Positions 20,161-32,600 of a DNA stretch of 64,000 nt are shown piece after piece (the stretch's first letter is position 1; the number at the start of each line of letters is the position of its first letter). The DNA lies in the NCBI GenBank assembly GCA_009760855.2, contig WPIO01000006.1:8096001-8160000 (forward strand), in the 5' to 3' direction. The notes under the pieces were generated by a model. The model saw only the letters and a list, made by a program, of their open reading frames with translations, was not told where the DNA came from and made no database searches. A program made the translations under genes and the position numbers. This stretch comes from Cristatella mucedo (taxonomy: Eukaryota; Bryozoa; Phylactolaemata; Cristatellidae).

Positions 20161-23100
20161 CGTCGGCCAGCTTATAGAGCAAAGTCGATCTAATGTGCAG
20201 GCTTGCGGACGTGCCCGCCAGCTGTGCCTCCCAAGTGTGCCGAGGTCACCGTGGGGTGGGGAGGGGGCAGGCAGCTGATAACGGGGAAGAGGAAGAGCTT
20301 ACAAGTAACAGCGAATGCAACTTTAGATACATAGCGAAATCGACAGGCCTGCCATCCTAGCTTTTTAAAGTGGCGCCAAACCAGGAATTTATATCGTTCA
20401 AGTGAACGGGGAGATGTAGGAAAGGATAGTCTCGAGTTCGTTTGGGGATCGTGGGCGATGGGGCACACTAGCTTCTGGAGTGCAAGGAGAAAGCCTCAAA
20501 ACGAGCAGCATACAGAAAATGTCGGCGAAAGCTGGGTCAAGATTGATTCTACCCTGCTTCTCATGGGAGCACTAAGATAGCAGTCGACGGCACTGCATCT
20601 GTCGGCGACACTGTAACACTGGTTCATTAGCTCAATTAGTTCATTAGTACAAACCTCAGATATACGACCCCATCAGGCCAAGCATCGTACCACCCGCTTT
20701 TCGGAATCCAACAGCCTACAAATACCTCGTACAAACCTCAAATCCTTTGGAGACAGTGCATTTAGTTCGCATGCTCCCAAAGCCTGGAACTCACTCCCGA
20801 CTTGCTTCGCAACATCCCCTGACTTGACCACATTTAAAAAGAACTTACAAATACACCTATTTAGGACTGACTTTTGTAGGTCCATGTGATTCGTCCTTCA
20901 TGTGCTTATGTGTGCTGACACTGTGCATGCTGCCACTAACCACACTTGCATGCTGACCCTGTGCATGTCACCCCTAACCATGTTATTGATGTTGTTTATC
21001 AAGCATGACAGTACTCACCATTCAATCGCATTTCCCTTTGCTGCAGCAAATGTAAAGCACCTAGATAGAAATTGAGTTCTCTGAGGGAGCTTCATCAAGT
21101 GCATTATTATTATTGTTCGTGCTATTCGAGGCTAGATGTCCACAGAACCCTCATGGTAGCACTAGGAGACATAACATGCACTGGTGGCTATTAGTTGAAC
21201 GTTGTGCAAATTGCTACTGTGAGCTTGCAACTTGGATGGCTTGCCGTAAGGATGTTAAACTGCATTTCAATAGTTATCTACAATTCAACAGGTGCACAAG
21301 ATTGCAGACGTGTTCTTGATGACCGAGGCAGATGCAAAGCAAGTGGCCAGTATAATGGAGTCAGAGATGGCTAAAGGATTGAGTGCTGATGAGACAGTAC
21401 GCCGGACGTCATCACTGCAGATGGAGAACACATTCGTCCGGGAAACGATGGATGGGAATGGTAAGTCGCTTGGAGTCTAGCCTTTCGTGCAGTCGTGCTA
21501 CATAATTTGTTGACTTCCATATTGTGTTACTTGTGCACCATGATGATCTTTTATTCACTTGGCTGTTCGGTAACTCTAATGCCAATCATAATAATTAATT
21601 AATTTAATAATAATAATCGCACATCTGCACAGCACCTGAATATAACTATATCTCATTCTAGGCACTTTACATATGCTGCAAAGGAAGCAAATAAATTGGT
21701 TAATGGTAACATGCACAGTGTCAGCATGCATTAATTAGTAGGCAAGATACAATTTGCATGGACCCCAAAAAATGCTAGCTGATTTAACAGCCTCTTTTTG
21801 TATAGCGACAGAAGAGCCTTTACGGCTATCACCACCGCTTGCAGTGGCGATAAAGGATCGCCCACCGCATGGTTCGAACCCACGACCTCGGGGCCGAGGT
21901 CGTGAAAAGCAACCGCCTTACCTAGTGAGCCATTACGGCACAGTGAATGCTGTGAGGAACAGGTTGGCTTTCAGCTTTTTTAAATGTCAATTCAGAGAAT
22001 GCCATTCGGTAGTGAGGTATAGGCTTTTGGAGCATAGAAATAAAGGTGGTGTCACCAAAGGATTTTAGTATGATTAGATGCACAAAAGTTAAGCAACTTT
22101 AGTCAGAGTTAGAAGAACCAATGGTACTATAGGAAGCCTGATGAAGTACTTTTGATAGGCTGGCTAGAGTAAGAGAATGAAGAGACCTAAAGTGAGTAAC
22201 AGAGACTGGAAGTAGATATGCTTTTATATTTCTTTTGTCTGATATTGCTGAGCACCCGTATAGTGCATACCGGAATGGACTTTGTTGTCGAAAGTTAGGT
22301 CTCTACTTTCTTTCAGACCCCGAGATCAATCAAAACTGGCGGGAGAGTTGCCATTGTCGTCCATTCTTCCCCCAATTTCAAATCGTTTGCAGTCCCTACG
22401 AAGCAGTCTTTCGAATCTCTTTTTTTAGTCCATCCGACAGCAAGTTGCCAATCATATCAGTAATCTGCCGTGCCTCAGGTTCCAAGTCTTCCTTTATTTC
22501 AGATTTTTTGGATCTCATTTTGATTCTATATGTCGGAAATTGTTCCGTCCTCATTCTGAGTGATTTTGTACAAGACTCATTGTGTATGAGATTTATAACA
22601 TAGATCGATTGAATTTCTTTTGTAGCTCATGTGCATAGCCCTCTTTAAGCAAAGGTCACATACTCGATCACATATTCTCCCCACGACTTTATTCTTTCAG
22701 TTCCTATTGTTACCAAATCCTGAATATCTGACCACATTCTGATCTCATTCAGTCGTAAGTCTGTGACAGCTTAAGTATGCTGAATCATCTGCGAATTAAA
22801 AAACCTCAAGACCCTTGATATTGATTCTGCCCACGCGAAAATATCTTCCTTGCCTCTGATGCTCAGTACCCACCAGCAAGGCAAAATCGGCCACTCGACC
22901 GGCAGCCGAGAGCATACTGGAGAACAAGGTCAGATAGGTGGGCTTTTGCGAGCAACTGTAACTTCCTGTAAGCCAGAGAGAGGATCTTGCAGTTGATTCT
23001 ATTCTTGATAAGGGCCCACTGTAGCCTCTGGGTCAGCACTTTTGACATCATATCTTGAAATTTGTAACTCGCCTATTTCTGACAGCATTTGCCGGGTCTG

Positions 23101-26100
23101 TTGGCATTTTCCCTTCTGTGCTTGTGCATGCTGACACTGCAAGTTATCTTTAACCAGTGTTCATGCCACTTTTACAGCTTATGTAAAGTGCCGAGGAACA
23201 GACTTAGTTCTGCAAGGGTGTCATACAAATGTCTTTATGCTATTATTGAGTTGGTGCACAAGTCTGCAGCCATGCTTGTCTTTCGTGAGCGGTGTCATAG
23301 TTGTCACATTTTACCACTTAGCACCGACTAGCACTGGCTTTCCATCAAACAGCATGTCGCATATAAAGTTTGATCTCCCACTTTTAGGCTGCTTCATTCT
23401 TTTGTTCCGGCCTACCCACTGAGCTACTTCCCAATCATACTGGGTACTTTACCAATCGTTCATCTGATTCAAGTCTTTTTGCTGTGCCTTTGACCAACTT
23501 CAAATCTTCCGGAGACTGCACCTTTACACGTTTTCAGTGCCAAGCTGGTTTGGTTCAGTGGTTAAGATGCTCAGCCCGACCAAGGTCTGGCTTGAGGACG
23601 TGGGCTCGAGCCCCGAGGCACATGTGAAGCGCCTGAATAGAGATGAAGTTCTCTTTTGGTGCTATACAAATTAGTTATTTTTTTAGCCACATTAACACGC
23701 TTTCTTTACTGCAGATGTAAAGTGGCGAGAAAGAGATTGAGTTCGTTAAGAGGGTGGGTGTTATGCATATGTCATCGTCATTATTATTAGTGTCAGACCT
23801 GGTGTTATTTATTTAAGGAATAACTGGGGAAGCAGGTTTTTATGCAATCCTTAGTCCCCCCTCAGGGGTCTCTTTTGATTCATTTACATGGCCCCCTAAG
23901 AGAAATAAATCTCGGTTTAGCCACTTTACATAAGTTGAAAAGGACACATGCTATTTGGTGAGGGGTAGCAAGCAGCAGTACACATTAGCACTCGAAGAGC
24001 AATTTTGAGCCTAAATGGAGAGGATGCTGCAAAGAAGAGCTGGGCTTTTACCTTCTGTCTTTTACCTCAAGTCAGGGTTTGTCATGATATCAGTGGGACT
24101 GAGTTCCAGGCTTTCGAGATTAGGGTTAACAAGTTAAAGGTAAGGTGATGAAACAGCCTCATTTTATGTGGCATCAGAAGAGCCTTAATGGCTATCACCA
24201 CCACTTGCAGTGGGTAATAAAGGATGACCGACGATGCAGGACTCAGACCCACGATTTGTGCCATGAAGGGCAAGCACCTTACACCCCTGGGCAAAGACCA
24301 ACGTGAGTGAACTAAAGGCACAATATCTAAGGGATGTGCTGTTAGAGGCACGGCTAAACGTCTTGAGTAAAAAAAACACAAAAAACCGAGTGGTGTGATG
24401 GAAAGCCCGAGATAGCCCGGGAGGTAAGATGCTTGCTGTTCACGACCGAGGTCTTGGTTTCGAGTCCTCCGTTGGGCGATCCTATATTATCCCCACGCAA
24501 GCGGTGGTGATAGTCGTTAAAGCTCATGTGTTGCTATACAAACGAGGCTGGTAAATCAGCTAATATTATTTTTTTTAATAAAAGTATGTCGAGAAAGCAT
24601 TTTGAACAGCAGGATGAGTGAAACAGCAGCTTGCTATATCTGCCAAATTAGTACTGCCGAGATATTTGTTATTTGTGGCTCCTGAGTTATACCGGCCAGG
24701 AACCGGTTATGTGATTATATATAGTTCGGTGGCATAAAAGCCAAAGTTTTGCAATATTCAGTCAATTGAGCACTAGCCTGTAGGTAGAAGTTGAGTTCTA
24801 GGCGTTGAGCATGGCAGGAGTTACACACGAGGCTTTGTGGCTTGTAGCTTAAGGATGTTGTGGGTACCAAATGGGAGTTGTATGCTATGGCTTATTCTAA
24901 ATACTTGTAACCCTGCATCGCTGTCCAATAGACTTCTCCGTGCTATGGGTACGGACTTTTTATCTTAAGGAAGGGGGTGCTCTACGTTGCTGCTGCGTTC
25001 TGCTGCTGTTGGCACACCTGCATGCATTTGTGCCGCTCCTTCAAGTCAGTAGCCTGATCCAAGGCTCAGGGGTTCAGTGGTATTACATTTGCTACGTGCC
25101 GGCAAGGACCGTTGCGAGAGTTTGTGAGCAGCCTGGTTCTATCCGGACGTGGAAGCTGCTACATTCCGTTTATTACAGAAAGGACAGAATTAAAGTATCC
25201 GCAACGTTTGGCAGAACCTTAAAATTCGCTACGCTGATTGATTGGTGACCGGTTCAGATCCGTGATATTTGGCATAATTTGGCAGTTGTGCCGTTCGCGA
25301 CAGACAAGCCTATCTGCAGTTTTTTTTACCAACTTGAGCAACGTATGGCTCGTGCAGGAAAACCTGGAAGTAACGAGTTACGGATGCCTAGAAGGGATGT
25401 CTCGAATGCACAGACTTTGTTGTCCTTGTATGAGCAGGTCCCAATTTTTTGCAATGCTATGTAGCTGAAAGTAGGCAGGCGAGGGACCCGACCTAAATCA
25501 TTTTGGGACTTGACAGCCAAATGAGTGCAGACGTTAGAAATATGCTTGCCAAGCCTACTTTTGCTGTTAGGATTAAAACTTGGTTTTTTCAATTAATAGT
25601 ACGTTGGTTGTATCGTCCTTCAATTTGAAAAAATAACTTGTCATCCTAGTGCAAATGCCAGCAATACATGGTGGTAGGGAAATACTATATAAATATATAT
25701 ATATATATAATTCATTCGTATAGTGCCCTAACAGAACTTAGTCTCTATTCAGGCGCTTCACATATGCCTCGGGGCTCGAGCCCACGACCTCAATCCAGAC
25801 CTTGGTCGGGGCAAGCACCTTAATCACTGGACCAAACCAGCTCGGCACTATAGGTTTGCCGTGCTGAAGGACTGGTAGGGATCAAAACACTGGTCGGCTG
25901 CTTTTCATCTGAGTAAGAATTGAAGCCTATGTTGCACTCTGATTATATCGGCAAGACATAAAGTGTAAAATCTGATCTCTGAGGGTACTCCATACATGGC
26001 AGGCTCCTCGAATGACTGTTGCCAATTAGCATCAATGAACATCTTAAGTCTTCCACTAAGATGTAACCTAAACCTGTGTCGTGCAGTGCCAGTGATGCCT

Positions 26101-26654
26101 TGGCAAAGGGATATCTGGTTAAGGAGGTCTTGTTGGTAAGTAGTCTGCATTTGTGACGTCTCGTCTTTGCTAATGTAAATCATTGCTTGCAGGTCATCTG
26201 GCCCTACGAAATCAGGCACTTACAGTTGGCGAAACACCCTGTACCAGGCAACAGGCTTGTATATCGTATAAATCGCAATTTCCACATTGCACCACTTCTA
26301 GCCGACCTGAACTGGCTTCCCATCAAGCAGCTCATCGACTTCAAGGTTTTCTCTTTCACTTGTTAAATCTTTTAATTCTTTTGCCTACCTATTAGAACTA
26401 CTCCCGAGACGGTCAATGCATCGTTGCACCTGCTCTTCTGACTCGTGTTTTAACTGTGCCTCCTACGAACCTCAAGTCCTTAGGGTACCGTGCCTCTTTT
26501 TCGTATGCTCCCAAAGCCTGGAACATTCTCCTGACTGACGTCACGACACACACTGACGACTTGACATTTAAAATGAAGCTAAAATCCATCTCTTCCTCAC
26601 AACATTTGCCGGGTCCTTGTCATTAGTTCATAGTATGCTTATGCATGCTGACAC

Positions 26655-26688
<34 letters not shown>

Positions 26689-29497
26689 GCATGTTGTCAT
26701 TAATAAGAGAGTACATTTTCCGTGGGTACTAAGCGAATGTATTATTATTATTATTATTAGTAGTAGTAGTAGTGCAGCAGCAGTTGTATCAAATGCTACC
26801 AAGAGATCCATCTGAACTAGCAGAGAGATGCTATGCAAGTCAGCATTCCTAAGAAGGTCGTTATAGAATCATTGAAAGCGACTTGCAGGTGCAGCTGCAA
26901 TGAGCCAATGCACGCATGACAGCTGCAGAATACAGCAGTAATGTAGAGCACCTATATGCCAAGAAAATACACTCATCGGCTGTAAAACCCGACTCTAGCT
27001 TATTTACTAGCTTTGACGTTTTTATATAAGATTTCAGCTGGCTACAACTCGTTCCACTGTGTTTAATAGGAATGGTTGTATGGAGACTCCATTCAGGTTG
27101 CTTATGCTCTCCTGGTCTGATGTTAATTTCTTAATGAATGGCCTAACTATAAACTTTTTGAAGGATACAAGGACCAGTTGCCTCGGCCAATAGCCAACGT
27201 CCTGCATTCCACAAAGTGGTCAGCTGCCACCTTCCCAGGGTCCTCCCTCTAGACAGCAGCCTCTTGCTGGATTGCCAGCTGTCGTCGCTAGATGCTTGCC
27301 ACCTGCTGCAAGATGGTTCTGGACATGTTCTGGAGCTGCTACCGCAGTCATGCAGGAGCCGAGCTGCTCTATCTCGGTCGTGGCTGAGGAGCCAGCAGCC
27401 TCGACTGTAAGGAGGGTGGGACAGATGGTGAGCAATGGTGTCTTTTTATTGCTGTTAAGAGCTTGTTGAGCACAGGGTCTTTCAAGAGCCTGCTGTCTAT
27501 TGCCGCGTGCCATTTATCTATTATCGCCATCTATCATTCGTCTGTGGAGCAGAGATCGTCTGCCAGCAATACCAGTGGCCCGGCAGTGGTCTGTCTCCTC
27601 TATAAAAATAATAATGATAATAATGCACTTGATAAAGCACCCTCTGAGAACTCAATCTCTTTCTAGGCACTTGACATTTGCTGCAAAGGGAAATGCAATT
27701 GAATGGTGAGTAATATCATGCTTGACAAACAACATGAATAACATGGTACGGGGTGACATGCACAGTGTCAGCATGCTAATGTGGTTAGTGGCAGAATTCA
27801 GTGTCAGCACACATAAGCACATGAAGGACGAATCACAGGGACCCACTAAATGCTGTCCTAAATAGGTGTGTTTGTAAGTTCTTTTTAAATGTGGATAAGT
27901 CACGGGATGTTCTGACGCAAGTCGGGAGGGAGTTCCAGTTCTCTAGTTAAAAGTCGCCAGAAATGTGCCTCGAGCACGTGTTGGAGCACTGTGGCTAAGC
28001 GGTTAATTCTGGTGCTGGTCTAGGCAGACAAAGCTCGGCAGGCAATGGGGGGGGGGTGGGGGCAGCCTGTTGGAGCCGATATCTGAATGCCAAGGCAAGC
28101 ATCAATAGTGTGGCGAGACCAGCGACTTATCGAAAGTATCAGGCCACCACTGTGTTGATTCAGCCTTGGTGGCAGTCACGTGGTGCATCCTCATGTCTCT
28201 CATCAGATGCCACCTCTGACTGGCCATAGCACGTGCAAGTACAGCATATAGGCTATGGAGAAGTCGTTTTATCGTTTAAAGCTGCTTCTGTACTGCCGAT
28301 ACCCCTACATATACACTCTGTGCTTGCACAGAGGTTGCACACCATCACAAAATCACAAACAGGATTCAATTTTGAGTTTACGGCTCCAGTAGTCACATGA
28401 AACACTCTTGAAAAGCTGAAAAACTTAGAGGAAGGTAACAGGTTGGCAGTCCTTCGAGCAGGGAGCCTCAATCCAGCATTTTGCTTTGTGACAGGCCAGT
28501 CAACTATTATCGTTGTTAGTGGACGTTTCCATAGTTAAACCGACACGGTGCAGCTTTTTGCGATTGGTCCGACTGAGCGCTCAAGTAGTCGGCTGTGCCA
28601 ACAGAATCAGCTGACTAAGCACAAGAGCTGGCTGCTTTCTCAGCGAGTCAGCAGACTTGGATCAGCCCATAGATTAATCTCCTACTCTTCATCCATCTGT
28701 GGTTCCTGTCGACTTAGCGAGTAGACATTGGCATCAGAATGGAAGGGCAATTATCAGCATATACCCAACGTGCAGCAGTCACCTGGTGACATTAGCTGTA
28801 TGATGCAGGCAAATAGGAGAAGACTGTGGAGGCGATGCCCATTTGCCTATGCTGCAAACAAAACTAACTAAAAGAGGAATACCCAGCTGCTGTTTTCAAG
28901 TGTGTAGCTAGGATTGAGCCACCGAAGTCTGGTGCGCTTGACCTCGCTGAAGGCAGCCGATCTTAGGAAGGCTGAAAGGGGCTAGCCATGCGGCTCGCCA
29001 TCGGACGTGTGACTGGCGGTTAATTTGAAGACTTGCAAGGTTTACTCGAGACGATGGCAGACTGAATAGTGATGGGTTTTTTGGGTCGGATTTTAAAGCA
29101 CCAAAACCACTGCAGTTCACTTGGCCATTGTTGACTTCCGGTGAGCTCGGCAGCAGTTGAGCAAGCCTGTAGTAACTTTTGGCTACACAATCGCCTTGCC
29201 AGCTGTGAGGCCAACCCCTCTCGAGGTAAGACACACCCGAATCCACATCGGTCTCGTGTGGCAGAAAAGTACTTCCCTCTGCTGCTTGGGCTATGCAGAT
29301 GCACTCTTCTGTGCCTACCGTTCGGCCTGATCAGGCCATTTCTCTCTCTCTGTTACTCTCTCTGTCTCTTCCTCTTTCTCTCCCACTCTTTTCTCCCTCT
29401 CTCTGTCTGTCTCTCGGTCCCGTCTCTTTCCCTCTTTCTCTATCTCTTTGTCTCTACCTCTCTTTCTGTCTCTCTCACTTTCCATTTTTCTTCCCTT

Positions 29498-29546
<49 letters not shown>

Positions 29547-29623
29547 CTGTCTATCTCCTACTCTTGCTCTTTGTCTCGCGTCTTGGTCTCTCTCTCTCTC
29601 CCCTCTCCCTCTCTCTCTCCCCC

Positions 29624-29660
<37 letters not shown>

Positions 29661-32600
29661 AACTCTCCTTATTAAGTTGTTGGCATTAACTGACTTAATA
29701 CACAACTAGCCTAAGCTGTATCATCGTCCGTTGAGTTGGGCTAGCTATTGTGCTTAAAAAAACTCCATCTTGCTGTCGTGTTCTAGCTGATTGTCGTATG
29801 CTGTAAGCAGAGCTAGGGCTGGATTCCTGCTGCTTAAACAGCCTCTTTTGTATAGCGACAGAAGAGCCTTGACGGCTATCACCACCGCTTGCAGTGGCGA
29901 TAAAGGATCGCCCACCACAGGAATCGAACCCATGACCTCGGGACCGAGGTCATGAAAGCAACCGCCTTACCTAGTGTGCCATCACGGCTCACCAATGGAT
30001 CTAGAATTTGGCTTGGGATTCGAATAAAATATTCTGTCCCTGCTGTTGCTACTCCGTGAGGATTGGTACCGACTGGAGAAATGCTGGAATCCTCTCACCA
30101 TGTTTGAGGAAGACTGCAATGCCAAAAAGTAAAAGGAAAATACAAGGCAGCCGCCAGAATCGAGCTCCATCAGTACTCCGGCAGCAAGCGCATTTTGTAT
30201 ATTGCCCTTCCCCACGAATCCAGCATCAGGTCTCTGCCAGTAGGCCCTTCCCACATTAACATCAAGTGGACACCTCTTACCGTCTTGCTAGCAAAGTAAA
30301 TCTATGCAAATGTGTACCCCGCCAGCACTCACACTTTCCTCCAGCGCCTGTAAGGTTGTGACAAGGTTTGCTCGAAAAATCTGACCGAGAGGCTCTTCCC
30401 CCATAGACTGCCACCCAGCATTCCAAAGACCTATACTAAGACTTATGCAAACGTGCGCTGGTTAAATGGCTTACAGCGCTCTGCTGTATTTTTCTTTTTA
30501 GTGACTACTTACTTTGGCCAAAGCAACGTAGCATTTAGAAGCTGTTTTGGCTTGTGTTTATAATAATAATAATAGTAATACTATATTTGTATAGCACACT
30601 CATTAAACTGAATCTTTTTCTAGGCACTTTACAGATGCTTTATGGAAAGCATTACCAAATGATAATAGGTGGGAACATCTGCAATCAAGTGCAATATTAT
30701 TATTATTATTAAGCAGCAAGCACAGTAAGCATGCATATGCACACGAAGGACGAATCACAAGTACCCAGTAAACACTGTAACAAACAGGCGTGTTTTAAGC
30801 TTCTTTTTAAATGTCGTCATGTCAGGTAATGTTGTGACGTACATCAGGAGTGAGTTCAAAGGTTAGGGAGCATGCGAAATAAAGGCACGGTCTCCAAAGG
30901 TTTTAAGGCTCCTATGAGGTATAGCTAAACGATTCTAGTCCAAACAATAGGTCGTACTGATTCTTGGTGGCCTGGTGGAGGAGTAGTTCTGGCTTGAGAC
31001 AGATAATGAAGGGACCCAAGAAAAAGTGACAGAACCTTATAGTCGTTAAGTTGCTTGAATGGGAGCCAGTGCAGGTCGACCAGAATATGGCAACTTCGAG
31101 GTCCACGGCTCGAACAATCCTAGCTGCTGAGTTTTGTATCAGCTGTAGTCCCTGATTGCACATGCCGGTAGACCAGCAAGCAGTTAGTTACCGAAGTCGA
31201 GGTGGATGTCACACATGCACTGGCCAGTTTGGATGTAGTATCCCTCTGTAAGCATGCCCGAACTTTAGCAATGACATCTGATTGGCAATCATTTATATGT
31301 TGTGCAGCAGCTAGTTTTCAAGTCCGGATTCTCGGTACTTGGCTCTGGTAGAGGGCTGTGAAATGACCCTAACCACCAGTGCCACCCACCAACGCCCCGA
31401 GATACCCATTTGCAAAGATAGATGACTGGAGCAGATTTCAGTAATCGGTGATTTAAGTGGTTCTGTTCAGCTTCTGTGTTGATGGATGATGTGGGCGATT
31501 TGATTGCAGTCATGTCACGAGGGCCAGCCATCTGCCAGATGTTTATTTGATTTGAGTTTACCTGTCTGAGTGCAGGTAGGCTCTTAAGATAGTCCTCGAC
31601 ATCACGGATGGCCCTCTGGATAGCACTGTTTGCAGTGGTTACCTGATTAAGGAAGCATGTTTTCGTCGTCTGGGATGTGGGATTCGGTAGGCCCAACTGT
31701 TTGCTCAAGGGGGTACCAGTATGCCAGATGTTAGGTTCTCCAGCAGGCTCACATCGTGGTTTCAGGCAGCTGTCCTCTGAACAACACACTTGAGAGCCAC
31801 ATGCCCCAGCAGAAGGTGCTCTGCTCGTGCCCCAGAATGGCTAGGTGCCTGCTGGTGCTGCTTAAGGCCAGATCTGTCCTCTGTCGTCTGCCAATTGTCA
31901 AAACGTAGTCTACACCAGCAATCCCACCCAGTCAAGGCCATGAGAAGGAAGCATCAAATGTCGAGTACAGACGAAATAGCAAACTTTGGCCAAGACAGCT
32001 CGGAAGGGCAGGCACACATGCCATTCACGTTTGGCCTCGAGCCTGCATCCGTGTTTGGCCAGCTGGCTGCTGCCTGCAGATTGAGCTGTAAGTGCTATCC
32101 CTGCAGTCTTTCCAAGCGAGGGGGTCTAGGAGAGCAGCTTAAGCCCCTCCCGCCGATGGGTCTGGCTGAAGTGTGGGAGCCGGACTGCCCCAGTTTGCTT
32201 CAGTCGTCGTGTCGCAACCTCTCTTTTGAAACAAGCGAGCAACCCTTGAGCTTTTCCTCCCGCAAGCCTGGTAACTCTCCCTAGGTTGCCGCCAGCCATC
32301 CAGGGTTGGGAGCCACTAGTTGTACCTAGCAGTTCTCGATGGCTGTCACGTGTGGCCGGGAAAAGGAAAAGGTATTCGGGCGACACGTTCGGCATACGGT
32401 CTCATAGGTTCTCCCGGTCTAGAGTTGTCTTCTCAATGAGAGACCTAAGAACAGTCTTTTTGAAGGATGCAGGGATGAGGCCTGAGGTTATCAGTTTCGA
32501 AAAGCAGTAACAAATCTTAAGCATCCAAGCGTAATTTTTGGGTGTCCTGTTCCAACGCGATCTTTCACTGGAGGGCCACATTAGCTGTACAGTCAAGTCG

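Noticed and set aside
29141-29709. Leu/Ser-rich frames of up to 173 codons
   Set aside because: They are translations of a CT-rich tract.
21774-29992. tRNA genes
   Set aside because: B-box words such as GGTTCGATTCC occur, but no cloverleaf with an anticodon arm can be drawn and the sequences extend into shared 3' bodies. They are SINEs.
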